Shown piece after piece: positions 16,965 through 24,760 of a stretch of 37,985 bases of DNA. Position 1 is the first letter of the stretch. Every line of letters starts with the position of its first letter. Below the pieces are notes generated by a model that saw nothing but the letters and a program-made list of their open reading frames with translations, did no database searches and was not told where the DNA came from. This stretch comes from Lachnospiraceae bacterium. Its GTDB lineage: Bacteria; Bacillota; Clostridia; Lachnospirales; Lachnospiraceae. The stretch is taken from the NCBI GenBank assembly GCA_022763925.1, contig JALERW010000007.1:1-37985 (forward strand), in the 5' to 3' direction. Position numbers and translations under genes: made by a program.

Positions 16965-17858
16965 TTACAGTCCGCGAAAGCCTTCCGGCTTATAGCGGCG
17001 GCTTTTCATGATCTGCTGAATCTGAGCGATCATTGCCGGTGTATCCGCATTCATCGTTCCGGCAAGGGAGATATAATTCGATGCGTGATTGGAGCGGAAT
17101 ACCGTCCCCTCACTGTCGGTATTCTCCAAAAACAGAAGCATCTCTTCCGCCACTTCCTCTGCTGTCAGGACATCAAAATTCCCTGACCGGTACTGCTCAT
17201 AAAGGGGCGTACCGGGCTCCAGCATAAGGGTCAGAATACTTGCATATTCCGGCCGTATGGCACTGATCAGCTTCGCGGATTCCACCGCGTGCTCCCGCAG
17301 AAGCTCTTTTCCGCCCAGTCCGGAAATCAGCGTCACGGACACTGCTATCTGCGCTTCCTTCAGCCGCAGGCAGGCCGCCTCGATCTGCGCCGCCGTAGCC
17401 TGTTTCTTTATATCCGTCAGTATCCGGTCACTGCCGGATTCCGCCCCGATATAAATCATATCAAGGCCGGCCTTCTTAAGAAGTCCAAGCTCCTGCGGGG
17501 TCTTCTGGAGCGCGTCCAGCGGTGCCCCGTAAGCCGTAACCCGTTCCACCCGCGGAAACAGTTCACGGATCGTCTTCAATATATAAAGCAGATCCTCGGT
17601 CTTTACGACCAGGGCGTCTCCGTCCGCCAGAAAAATTCTGCGAATCCCGGATCCGTATGCTTTCTTTGCAGATCTTAAATCCTCAACTACCTCTTCCAGG
17701 TTCCGTACCCGGAACCGCTTCTCCTTATACATGCTGCAGAAGGTACACGTATTTCTCGCGCATCCGATCGTCAGCTGTACAATCAGGCTTCTCGCCTCAC
17801 TTGGGGGTCTGTAAACCATTCCTTCATATCTCATATTCCGGCTCCTTACTTTCCCCAA
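16965..17858 (-). CDS. Radical SAM protein of unknown function
   Basis: A 297-residue radical SAM protein. The N-terminal cluster site reads GCARNTCTFCSMYK, so the spacing is CX4CX2C rather than the usual CX3CX2C; relatives with GCxxNxCxFCxMYK are common in anaerobes. IFLADGDAL and IYIGAESGSD are the glycine and core strands, like those of the Elp3/MiaB-type fold. No second cluster or extra domain is seen. The substrate is unknown. It lies between tcdA and the HD hydrolase on the same strand with gaps of about 80 nt on each side. Confidence 0.85.
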   Translation of the reverse strand: MGKVRSRNMRYEGMVYRPPSEARSLIVQLTIGCARNTCTFCSMYKEKRFRVRNLEEVVEDLRSAKKAYGSGIRRIFLADGDALVVKTEDLLYILKTIRELFPRVERVTAYGAPLDALQKTPQELGLLKKAGLDMIYIGAESGSDRILTDIKKQATAAQIEAACLRLKEAQIAVSVTLISGLGGKELLREHAVESAKLISAIRPEYASILTLMLEPGTPLYEQYRSGNFDVLTAEEVAEEMLLFLENTDSEGTVFRSNHASNYISLAGTMNADTPAMIAQIQQIMKSRRYKPEGFRGL

Positions 17859-17940
17859 AATCTTCCTTATCCTATTTCATGAAGTGCATGTTCCCGTATC
17901 CGGGGCTTCCCGTGCCCAAAACGTGTCCACCCGGATAAAA

Positions 17941-18669
17941 TTATTTACGTATACACAGATCCTTAATAACCTCTCCTGCCAGAATAAGCCCGGCGGCAGG
18001 AGGCACAAAGGATACGCTCCCCGGAATGCTCCTTCTTCCCGACGCCTCGCGCTCCCGCGCAGCCGTCTCATTCTCCAGGGGAGTGACAGGTATCTCCTTC
18101 GAGTATACGACCCTGCAATTCTTAATCCCACGCGCCTTAAGCTCTCTGCGCATCACCTTCGCCAGAGGGCAGACCGACGTCTTTGAAATATCAGCCACCT
18201 CAAGCCTTGTGGGATCCAGCTTATTGCCGGTTCCCATACAGCTTATAACAGGAACCCCCAGCTTCTTCGCCCGCACAATCAGCTCGATTTTGGCTGTTAC
18301 CGTATCAATGGCATCTATAATATAATCATAGGACGCAAGATCAAAAATATCCGCAGTATCCGGCATGTAAAAACAATCATGGGTATTGACGACAGCATCG
18401 GAATTAATGGCAAGAATTCTTTCCTTCATCACATCCACCTTCCGGTGTCCGACGGTCAGCTCTGTTGCCAGGACCTGACGGTTGATATTCGTCCTGCTGA
18501 TCGTATCATGATCGAACAGATCCAGAATTCCCACTCCGCTTCTTGCCAGCGCTTCCGCCGCCATGCCGCCCACACCTCCGAGACCAAAGACGGCGACCCG
18601 GGCCGATTCCAGCCGTTTCATTGCTTCAGGGCCCAGCAGAAGCTCTGTTCGGGAAAAATTCTCCTTCAT
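17941..18669 (-). CDS. tcdA: tRNA threonylcarbamoyladenosine dehydratase (ThiF/MoeB-like)
   Basis: A 242-residue E1-like enzyme. TcdA uses ATP to cyclise t6A37 in tRNAs to ct6A. It has the ATP-binding VAVFGLGGVGGMAAE near 29, DHDTISRTNINRQ (the R and N that contact ATP), and the adenylation region DYIIDAIDTVTAK. The MRRELKARGI and VVYSKE segments near 165-185 are typical for TcdA/CsdL rather than MoeB. GAAGGAG lies upstream, and a promoter is at 18703-18731. Confidence 0.93.
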   Translation of the reverse strand: MKENFSRTELLLGPEAMKRLESARVAVFGLGGVGGMAAEALARSGVGILDLFDHDTISRTNINRQVLATELTVGHRKVDVMKERILAINSDAVVNTHDCFYMPDTADIFDLASYDYIIDAIDTVTAKIELIVRAKKLGVPVISCMGTGNKLDPTRLEVADISKTSVCPLAKVMRRELKARGIKNCRVVYSKEIPVTPLENETAAREREASGRRSIPGSVSFVPPAAGLILAGEVIKDLCIRK

Positions 18670-18702
18670 ACTATACGCTCCTTCAACTGCTTCTCATACT
18701 GT

Positions 18703-18731
18703 ATTCTAATTCTCTTTCTTCTTCCTGTCAA
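18703..18731 (-). promoter_or_regulatory. Sigma-A promoter of tcdA
   Basis: TTGACA (18726-18731), a 17-nt spacer and TAGAAT (18703-18708) on the minus strand, 34 nt before the tcdA start. The -35 box is consensus. Confidence 0.75.
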
Positions 18732-18818
18732 TACAGGGAAACTGCCCCTTTTCTTTTTGTGAATTTTGTATTACAATAATGCATATTACTATTTCCATAT
18801 GGAAGGAGTGTCAATGAC

Positions 18819-19184
18819 ATGAAAAAAATCGGTAAATTTTTGGCTGCTGCCGCTGCCGCAGCTGCCGGTGCTGCCGCTGTAATTTATTATTATGAAAAGA
18901 AGAATAACGAAGACCTGAAGGAAGACGATCTGGATGACTTCGATGATTTTGACGATGATCTGGATGAGGAAGCTGCGGATACCGCTCCAAACGAGGGTCC
19001 TGTCACCCGGGAATATGTTTCCCTGAATAAGACCCGGGAAGACCAGAAGGCTCCGGTGCCTGATGCCTGTCAGGAAGTGAAAGTCACCGAGGATACGAAG
19101 GAGACAGAAGAAGAACCGTCAGAAGAGCTGTTTGTAGATGACAGTCCTTCCGCCGACACGATAGCCGAAGAGGAGGCCAAATAG
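18819..19184 (+). CDS. Hypothetical acidic membrane-anchored protein
   Basis: A 121-residue protein with a short basic start (MKKIGKF), one alanine-rich hydrophobic segment at about 8-26, then a highly acidic tail: residues 30-52 are almost all Asp/Glu (repeated DDFDDFDDDLDEE) and the C-terminus is Glu-rich. The layout resembles YtxH-like membrane-anchored proteins, but I do not recognise the family. The start at 18819 has GGAAGGAG 10 nt upstream. It is a single-gene unit, divergent from tcdA and convergent with the EamA gene. Confidence 0.8.
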   Translation: MKKIGKFLAAAAAAAAGAAAVIYYYEKKNNEDLKEDDLDDFDDFDDDLDEEAADTAPNEGPVTREYVSLNKTREDQKAPVPDACQEVKVTEDTKETEEEPSEELFVDDSPSADTIAEEEAK

Positions 19185-19204
19185 CTTCCGAACATCGGCA
19201 AGTC

Positions 19205-19268
19205 AGAAAACGTCCGGCCGAAAGGCTCCCGTGCAATGCACCCGGAGCCTTTCGGCCGGACGTTTTCT
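19205..19268. terminator. Bidirectional terminator, 25-bp perfect inverted repeat
   Basis: Arms 19205-19229 and 19244-19268 are perfectly complementary over 25 bp (core cgtccggccgaaaggctcc) with A-rich and T-rich ends on both strands (agaaaa / ttttct). It ends the plus-strand gene at 19184 and the minus-strand gene, whose TAG stop at 19267-19269 overlaps the outer end of the arm. Confidence 0.92.
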
Positions 19269-20154
19269 AAGACTCTGACCGGTTCCGTTCCGGCAGCTGT
19301 GCCAGAATAATTCCTCCAAACACCAGAAGACAGCCAAGCCCTTCCCTCACAGACATGGCCTGCCCGAGAATGATCCAGCCGGCCAGGACGGAGAATACAG
19401 ACTCCAGGCTCAGAAGCAGGGAAGCCACCACCGGATCCGTATCCCTCTGTGCAACAATCTGAAGGGTATAAGCCACACCGCAGGACAGAATTCCCGCGTA
19501 GGCAATCGGCAGAAAGGCACTCTTCACCGCCGCTGCAGACGGAGTCTCCGTCAGGAGCATTCCAACACCGGAAAGGATCCCACACACGAAAAACTGAATA
19601 CACGACATCCGAACTCCGTCCACCCGCGCAGAGAAATAATCAATCACCAGAATATGGACTGCAAAGGCAAACGCACAGGCAAACACCAGAAGATCTCCGA
19701 TTCCGATGCGAAAATCCTCCTTCACACAGAGCAGATACATTCCCACTGCTGCCAGAAAAACACTGATCCATATCTTTTTCTCCACTTTCTTCCCGAAAAA
19801 AATCCCAAGAACAGGAACAATAATAATATAAAGAGCCGTGATAAAACCGGCTTTTCCGACCGTTGTATATTTGATCCCGAACTGCTGCAGGGTACTTCCC
19901 GCAAACAGAGCGCAGCCGCAGCAGATTCCTCCCAGGAGAAGCTGCTTTTTGTTCCCTGCTTCTTTTTTTCCGTTCATGTGATCCAGAAAAAGGATACAGG
20001 GAATCAGCACCAGCCCTCCCAGAATACAGCGGGTAAAGCCAAAGGTAAACGGTCCGACGTAATCCATTCCTACGCTCTGTGCCACAAAGGCAGCGCCCCA
20101 GATCAATGCTGTCAGAAGCAGCATGAGATTCCCTTTCAGTTTTTTTCTGTCCAT
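19267..20154 (-). CDS. EamA/DMT-family transporter
   Basis: A 295-residue protein with ten predicted membrane helices made of two EamA repeats: the first includes ALIWGAAFVAQSVGMDYVGP (typical GxxFxxxK/M-like start), and the second starts near 150 with GDLLVFACAFAFAVHILVIDYFS. DMT-superfamily proteins of this type export amino acids or other metabolites, but the substrate cannot be told. GGAGG is 11 nt before the ATG. The CmpB-type gene is just upstream (23 nt) on the same strand, so they form a pair. Confidence 0.9.
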   Translation of the reverse strand: MDRKKLKGNLMLLLTALIWGAAFVAQSVGMDYVGPFTFGFTRCILGGLVLIPCILFLDHMNGKKEAGNKKQLLLGGICCGCALFAGSTLQQFGIKYTTVGKAGFITALYIIIVPVLGIFFGKKVEKKIWISVFLAAVGMYLLCVKEDFRIGIGDLLVFACAFAFAVHILVIDYFSARVDGVRMSCIQFFVCGILSGVGMLLTETPSAAAVKSAFLPIAYAGILSCGVAYTLQIVAQRDTDPVVASLLLSLESVFSVLAGWIILGQAMSVREGLGCLLVFGGIILAQLPERNRSES

Positions 20155-20177
20155 TTCTTATGTGTCCTCCCTGATGA

Positions 20178-21134
20178 TCATTCTTTTTCCTGTTTTTTCA
20201 CTTTCTTATCCAGTTCTTCCTTCAATTCCTTCAGCACTTCCTTAAATTCTCTGGAAGTTGCCGTAGGGCTGTTTCTCAAAAGCTTTCTGCTGTAGAAATT
20301 CATGCTGCTTCTCACCTGATTCATGCGTTCTCTGGATATCTCCAGCTTCACCTTCAGGCTCTCAAACTCCGGCAGACGCTCTCCCAGCATCCCTTTCCTG
20401 TTCTCCAGCCCGTTCAGCGTAGATTCCAGACGTTCAAACGCACCTTCCAGCCGTTTCTCCAGTTCTTCCCTGCGCTCTTCTCTTCGTTTCTCACGGTTCT
20501 CCCGCCGCTCACGCATATCCTCCTCCGCAAAGGCATACATGACATCCGCGCGGCGCTGCATAAGCTCCATATCCGCCTTGAGCGCAGTCATTCTGGTCAG
20601 AACATCCTTCAGATCCAAAGCAGCCTTCACAGACAGCGCCATGTCCACCGCCACAACAATCGTCAGCACATAGGCCAGGGCCGATGCCACATACGGATGC
20701 AGCCCCAGCACAAACCGCTCGATCGGCCTATGGATCACCCGAACCAGAAAGATGGTGAGAAATCCCCACGCCAGGGTGGAGGACAGACAGATCTGCCCCT
20801 TATAATTGAACTTCTGATTGCTGTAATCCCAGTATCTTACCTTGAAAAGTGCTTCCATGCAGACTCCGGTCACATATTCCAGTGCAGTAGCCGCAACGCA
20901 GCCTGAAAGATACACCAGCAGGAGGTGATTTTCCACCGGAATCGATACAAACAGCATCAGCACGGCACCGCTTCCGTACAGAGGCAGAAACGGCCCCCGC
21001 ATAAATCCCCTGTTGACAAACCGTTTCTGACAGATGGAAACATAGGTACTCTCAAAGATCCATCCGAAAAAACTGTATATGTAAAAAAATAACAGCCACT
21101 GAGTCACATCATAAGTAAATACTGCATGTGTCAT
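20178..21134 (-). CDS. CmpB-type putative ABC-transporter permease-like membrane protein with coiled-coil tail
   Basis: A 318-residue protein. The first ~175 residues carry about five membrane helices and match the ABC_trans_CmpB (type IV) family: FFGWIFESTYVS near 22, RGFMRGPFLPLYGSGA near 42 and the LEYVTGVCMEALFKVRYWDYS signature near 85. From about 180 to 318 it is charged and heptad-like, with a long Arg/Glu run at 207-235 (RERRENREKRREERREE), a likely cytoplasmic coiled coil. Despite the family name there is no ATPase partner next to it, so transport is unproven. GGATGAGATCGT precedes the start. Confidence 0.85.
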   Translation of the reverse strand: MTHAVFTYDVTQWLLFFYIYSFFGWIFESTYVSICQKRFVNRGFMRGPFLPLYGSGAVLMLFVSIPVENHLLLVYLSGCVAATALEYVTGVCMEALFKVRYWDYSNQKFNYKGQICLSSTLAWGFLTIFLVRVIHRPIERFVLGLHPYVASALAYVLTIVVAVDMALSVKAALDLKDVLTRMTALKADMELMQRRADVMYAFAEEDMRERRENREKRREERREELEKRLEGAFERLESTLNGLENRKGMLGERLPEFESLKVKLEISRERMNQVRSSMNFYSRKLLRNSPTATSREFKEVLKELKEELDKKVKKQEKE

Positions 21135-21252
21135 ACGATCTCATCCACTCCATTCCAACTAAAAACCATGGACATGCTGCAAAACATACCTTATCACAGA
21201 AACCGCAATCTGAACAGCTATATTTTTTTCAGAATGTCATCCCGCCCGGCAC

Positions 21253-21281
21253 TTGCCCCAGGCGGTCCTTTTCGATACAAT
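21253..21281 (+). promoter_or_regulatory. Sigma-A promoter of the recombinase-like gene
   Basis: TTGCCC (21253-21258), a 17-nt spacer and TACAAT (21276-21281). The leader then holds a 7-bp hairpin, gaatccc / gggattc (21289-21295, 21304-21310), ahead of the GAGG ribosome site. Confidence 0.6.
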
Positions 21282-21338
21282 AAAGAAAGAATCCCGTTTT
21301 TATGGGATTCCAATTTATTCAAAAGCGAGGTTTCTGAT

Positions 21339-21728
21339 ATGGAAAAAATAACAGCCCTTTACTGCCGCTTTGCCTACGGCGACAATCCGGAAGTCATCGA
21401 ACAGCAGAAACAGCATCTGACTGATTTCGCCCGTGAGAACGGTTTCTCCAATCTGAAATTCTACATCGACAGCGGTGTCAGCGGACTTACCATGGACCGT
21501 CCTGCCTTCTGTGAAATGATGAACGACATGGAGCAGGGAGAGATCTGTACAGTCATTGCAGAAGATGCCTCCCGCATCTGCCGCCGCTCTTCTGTCAGCA
21601 GCGAGTACATTGAAGAAATCTTTCCGTCCCTGGGCGCAGCCTTTCTGCCTGCCGGCCGCGAAGAGGAACAGAGTCTGATGGATGTACTGCTTTCCTCCCG
21701 TGAAAGTCAAAATCAGCAGGAAACCTGA
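21339..21728 (+). CDS. Stand-alone serine-recombinase-like N-terminal domain, catalytic serine absent
   Basis: A 129-residue protein equal to just the resolvase/invertase catalytic fold of large serine recombinases. The start ITALYCRFAYGDNPEVIEQQ aligns with the usual YCRLSxxD...QxQ, but the serine nucleophile position holds alanine (CRFA in place of CRLS). Other landmarks remain: YIDSGVSGLTMDRPAF, IAEDASRICR (the SRxxR arginines) and EEIFPSLGAAFL. There is no recombinase, zinc-ribbon or DNA-binding helix-turn-helix part; it ends with a stop at 21726-21728. So it is unlikely to cut DNA. The start at 21339 has GAGG 8 nt upstream; a longer reading from 21126 runs through promoter sequence. Confidence 0.85.
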   Translation: MEKITALYCRFAYGDNPEVIEQQKQHLTDFARENGFSNLKFYIDSGVSGLTMDRPAFCEMMNDMEQGEICTVIAEDASRICRRSSVSSEYIEEIFPSLGAAFLPAGREEEQSLMDVLLSSRESQNQQET

Positions 21729-21764
21729 AGCTTCCGATTCCATAGGGCTTCCGGGCCCAAAACA

Positions 21765-21790
21765 GGGGACTGCCCAAAGAGGCAGTCCCC
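21765..21790 (-). terminator. Terminator after the NlpC/P60 gene
   Basis: Perfect 10-bp inverted repeat ggggactgcc / ggcagtcccc (21765-21774, 21781-21790), 8 nt past the stop at 21798. On the minus strand it is followed by TGTTTTGG. It may also receive transcripts from the convergent recombinase-like gene. Confidence 0.8.
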
Positions 21791-21797
21791 GATTGAT

Positions 21798-22949
21798 TTA
21801 GTAATATCTCTTAATACATTTGATCGTACGGTAGGTGGCGCTGCCATATTTGATACCTGTTGCAGCGGTGCTCGCGTGAACGATCCGTCCGCCTCCGAGA
21901 TAAATTGCAACATGTCCGGGATAACAGATCAGATCACCCGGCTGTGCTTCCGAATAGGAAACACTCCTGCCTCCCGCTGCCTGCGCGCCGGAGCTGTGAG
22001 GAAGAGAAATTCCGAAATGTGCAAATACGGACATGGTAAAGCCGGAGCAGTCCGCTCCGCTTGTCAGGCTGGTTCCTCCCCATACATAAGGATTTCCCAC
22101 AAACTGGCAGGCGTAGCTGGCAATGGCATTGCCTGTGGCGCTTCCGCCGCTGCTTACGGTACCTCCCGAAGAAGAGGAGCTTCCGGATGTGCTTCCGGTC
22201 TTGGAAGTACTGCTGGAAGCGGCAGCTGCCTTGGCCTGTGCATCCTTGATCTGCTGGGTCTGCTTCTGCAGCTGGCTCTTCAGCTTGGAGGCCTCTGCCT
22301 TGGCATTGGCAAGCTGTGTCTCAAAATTGGCAACCTTCTGCTTCTTCTCCGCGATCATGGTTTCCAGCGAATCCTGCTGTTCTTTCAGGCTGGCCTCGAT
22401 CTCCAGAAGTTCTTCCTTGTCCTCATCCAGCTGTACCTGAAGATCCGCCACCTGCTGCTTCGTCTCCTGATACTCTACCAGCATGTTCCGGTCATATTCA
22501 TATACCTGCTGCGCAAAATCCGCCTTATTGATCCAGTCCGTAATGCTCTGTGCCTGAAGAAGCAGCTCCACATAGCTTACATTCCCCTGCTCATACATAT
22601 ACTGGATTCGCAGCTTCATATCCGAATACTGCTTCTCCTCACGGGCCTGTGCCGCATCATAATCCTTCTGGGCCTGCTCGATCTCCGCTTCCTTATTTGT
22701 GATATCCTGCTCCAGAATATCAATATCTGCCAGCAGGCTTACCAGCTCGGAATCCAGCTCCGCGATCTCTTCCTTCGTCTGGCTGGCATTCTGCTGAATC
22801 GTTGAAATATTGTTATTCACCTTATTCAGCTCCTTCTGTGTCTTATTCTTCTGATTCTGCAGATCCGTAACACTGGACGCATAAACCGGTGTTCCTGCTG
22901 CCAGTGAAGCTGCCAGCACGACAGCCACAAAAGATATTCTTCTCTTCAT
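21798..22949 (-). CDS. Secreted coiled-coil NlpC/P60 peptidoglycan endopeptidase (CwlO/PcsB-like)
   Basis: A 383-residue exported wall hydrolase. It has a signal peptide at 1-24 (cleavage after PVYA), a long coiled coil at about 27-245 rich in Gln, Glu, Lys, a Ser/Thr/Gly linker at about 245-270, and an NlpC/P60 domain at about 275-383. The catalytic set is Cys301 (GADCSGF), His346 (PGHVAIYLG) and His358 (IVHAS). This layout is that of CwlO and PcsB, D,L-endopeptidases for cell growth or division that are held inactive by the coiled coil until activated by FtsEX. No ftsEX genes are in the window. It has its own promoter at 23004-23032. Confidence 0.93.
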   Translation of the reverse strand: MKRRISFVAVVLAASLAAGTPVYASSVTDLQNQKNKTQKELNKVNNNISTIQQNASQTKEEIAELDSELVSLLADIDILEQDITNKEAEIEQAQKDYDAAQAREEKQYSDMKLRIQYMYEQGNVSYVELLLQAQSITDWINKADFAQQVYEYDRNMLVEYQETKQQVADLQVQLDEDKEELLEIEASLKEQQDSLETMIAEKKQKVANFETQLANAKAEASKLKSQLQKQTQQIKDAQAKAAAASSSTSKTGSTSGSSSSSGGTVSSGGSATGNAIASYACQFVGNPYVWGGTSLTSGADCSGFTMSVFAHFGISLPHSSGAQAAGGRSVSYSEAQPGDLICYPGHVAIYLGGGRIVHASTAATGIKYGSATYRTIKCIKRYY

Positions 22950-23003
22950 AATCCCATCCTTATATTTCTATGTACTTTTTCATTAACATAATATCGCTTT
23001 CTT

Positions 23004-23032
23004 ATTATACCCGTATCCGACGTTTCTTTCAA
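23004..23032 (-). promoter_or_regulatory. Sigma-A promoter of the NlpC/P60 gene
   Basis: TTGAAA (23027-23032), 17-nt spacer and TATAAT (23004-23009) on the minus strand, 55 nt before the start codon. It is divergent from the cold-shock promoter at 23074. Confidence 0.85.
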
Positions 23033-23073
23033 TGGAAAATCATAAAAGTTTACAAATATTTTCGATTTCATCC

Positions 23074-23102
23074 TTGACGCTTATTCCGCGTTATGCTATG
23101 TT
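23074..23102 (+). promoter_or_regulatory. Promoter of the cold-shock gene
   Basis: TTGACG (23074-23079), a 17-nt spacer and TATGTT (23097-23102). A start near 23109 would give a leader of about 134 nt, close in length to the long untranslated leaders of known cold-shock genes. Confidence 0.7.
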
Positions 23103-23132
23103 TATCTTAGTATTTTAGCAATTGATTTTGAT

Positions 23133-23183
23133 GCACATATTTTTGTAAGTCAGTAATTAATGCGTGACTTACTTAATATGTGT
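23133..23183 (+). promoter_or_regulatory. Long hairpin followed by a T-run in the csp leader (possible attenuator or thermosensor)
   Basis: A two-part stem: outer cacatat / atatgtg (23134-23140, 23176-23182) and inner gtaagtca / tgacttac (23145-23152, 23165-23172), with a 12-nt loop. It is followed directly by TTTTTTATTTTC, so it looks like an intrinsic terminator inside the leader, about 60 nt before the start codon. Confidence 0.65.
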
Positions 23184-23242
23184 TTTTTATTTTCAGTTCT
23201 ACTTAATACGTATTTTAATAATGATCAAGGAGGTATCTTTAC

Positions 23243-23446
23243 ATGAATAAGGGTACGGTAAAGTGGTTTAATGCCACGAAGGGCTATGGCTTCATCACCA
23301 ACGACGAAAACGGACAGGAAGTATTTGTACATTTCTCCGGTATCGTTGCTGACGGCTTCAAGACACTGGAAGAGGGACAGAAGGTTACCTTCGACCTGGA
23401 GCAGGGACAGAAGGGCTTACAGGCTGTGAATGTAGTAGTCTGCTGA
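23243..23446 (+). CDS. Cold-shock protein (CspA family)
   Basis: A 67-residue single cold-shock domain that binds single-stranded RNA and DNA and acts as an RNA chaperone. It has [15 protein letters not shown] (RNP-1 region KGYGFI) and VFVHFS (RNP-2), and the ending VNVV is typical. Length equals that of Bacillus and clostridial Csp proteins. AAGGAGG lies 9 nt before the ATG. The leader is 134 nt and structured, and the gene is monocistronic with a terminator at 23462. Confidence 0.97.
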   Translation: MNKGTVKWFNATKGYGFITNDENGQEVFVHFSGIVADGFKTLEEGQKVTFDLEQGQKGLQAVNVVVC

Positions 23447-23461
23447 TTTTCCATCACTTAT

Positions 23462-23510
23462 AAAGAAGGGTGCCTCCCAAGCCTGTATAAGGACGGGGAC
23501 ACCCTTCTTT
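23462..23510 (+). terminator. Terminator of the cold-shock gene
   Basis: 11-bp inverted repeat aaagaagggtg / cacccttcttt (23462-23472, 23500-23510) with a 27-nt loop region, followed by TCTTCTG after the T-rich end of the arm. It lies 15 nt past the stop and could also serve the convergent CDF gene. Confidence 0.8.
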
Positions 23511-23540
23511 TCTTCTGTCGATTTTTTGGGGGCCTGTAAT

Positions 23541-24707
23541 TTATGCATATGCCTGCTCTACCTGGATGACTGCAAAATATTTCTTATCCTTCTGAGAGAT
23601 CTTTTCCCTTATTTTTGAGGCGATCTCTCCCTTTTCCTTCAGCGCGGTCACCGGAACCACCACATCAAAGATCAGATTCGTATGGGTCTGCCCCCGAACC
23701 ATCCTAAAATCGTGAATACTCCAGGAGGCATCCAGACTGCTGACAATCTCTTTTACCATTTCCTTTGCCTCGTTCACTTCCCGGTCATCCGTCACAACCG
23801 GATCCATGTGAATCGTTATTTCACACTGAAATTCTCTGCAGATCCTCATTTCAATATTATCAATCACGTCATGGATCGTAAGAAGATCTTCATTATATGG
23901 AACCTCTGCGTGCAGAGAGATCATCCGGCGGCCCGGGCCGTAATCATGTACGACCATATCATGGATTCCAAGCACCAGATCCTCTTTCAGCACCTCACTG
24001 CTGACAGCCTCCACAAGCTCCGGATCCGGAGCCGCGCCGAGCAGCGGCTGGATCGTCTCCTTTACTGCATGAATGCCTGCCCAGAGCACAAAGGCCGCTA
24101 CAAACAAACCCACAAAACCGTCAATATTTTTTTCGGTAAAATATGTAAAAACAGCTCCCAGAAGGACGGTCCCTGTGGAGATGCAGTCGCTTAAGCTGTC
24201 CGCTGCCGTGGCCCTCATTGCCTCGGAATCGATCCGGTCTCCCAGGATGCGGTTAAAACGGGACATCCAGAATTTCAGAAGAATGGAAATCACCAGAATC
24301 ACCAGTGCCGTCATGGTATAGGAAGGCATCTGCGGATGAAGGATCTTTTCCACTGCGCTCTGCAGAAGCTCCGCTCCCATCAGAATAATCGCGACTGCCA
24401 CAAACAGTCCGCTCAGATATTCGATTCTCCCGTGTCCGAATGGATGATCGGGATCCGCCGGACGGCCGGCCATACGAAAACCGATCAGCGTCACGATGGA
24501 TGAGCCTGCATCCGAGAGATTATTAAATGCATCGGCCATGATCGAAATTGCCCCTGTCAATAGCCCCGCCAGCATTTTAATCAGAAACAGAAGGACATTA
24601 CAGCAGATCCCCACCGCTCCTCCCAGCGTCCCGTAGGCCTGGCGCACCCTGGCATCCTTAATATTATCTTTGTCCCGGATGAATATCGCCGTCAACAGTT
24701 CCGTCAT
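23541..24707 (-). CDS. Cation diffusion facilitator (CDF) metal exporter
   Basis: A 388-residue CDF protein. It has an N-terminal cytoplasmic tail, six membrane helices (about 30-220) and a C-terminal ferredoxin-like metal-sensing domain (about 225-300) with an extra ~85-residue extension. Helix 2 shows NNLSDAGSS and helix 5 shows ADSLSDCIS, so the transport site would be NxxxD plus DxxxD; HPFGHGR is the conserved loop. This residue set resembles Mn/Fe-type rather than the HxxxD Zn-type CDFs, but the metal is a guess. GGAGG precedes the start. It lies 53 nt after the ABC ATPase gene on the same strand. Confidence 0.92.
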   Translation of the reverse strand: MTELLTAIFIRDKDNIKDARVRQAYGTLGGAVGICCNVLLFLIKMLAGLLTGAISIMADAFNNLSDAGSSIVTLIGFRMAGRPADPDHPFGHGRIEYLSGLFVAVAIILMGAELLQSAVEKILHPQMPSYTMTALVILVISILLKFWMSRFNRILGDRIDSEAMRATAADSLSDCISTGTVLLGAVFTYFTEKNIDGFVGLFVAAFVLWAGIHAVKETIQPLLGAAPDPELVEAVSSEVLKEDLVLGIHDMVVHDYGPGRRMISLHAEVPYNEDLLTIHDVIDNIEMRICREFQCEITIHMDPVVTDDREVNEAKEMVKEIVSSLDASWSIHDFRMVRGQTHTNLIFDVVVPVTALKEKGEIASKIREKISQKDKKYFAVIQVEQAYA

Positions 24708-24760
24708 GTTTTTTCCTCCCTTTGTATCTTTAAAAATTCCATTCTGATATTACAGAAGCT

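Noticed and set aside
21126..21338. N-terminal extension of the recombinase-like protein from 21126.
   Set aside because: The extra residues cover the promoter and a leader hairpin and do not match the resolvase fold.
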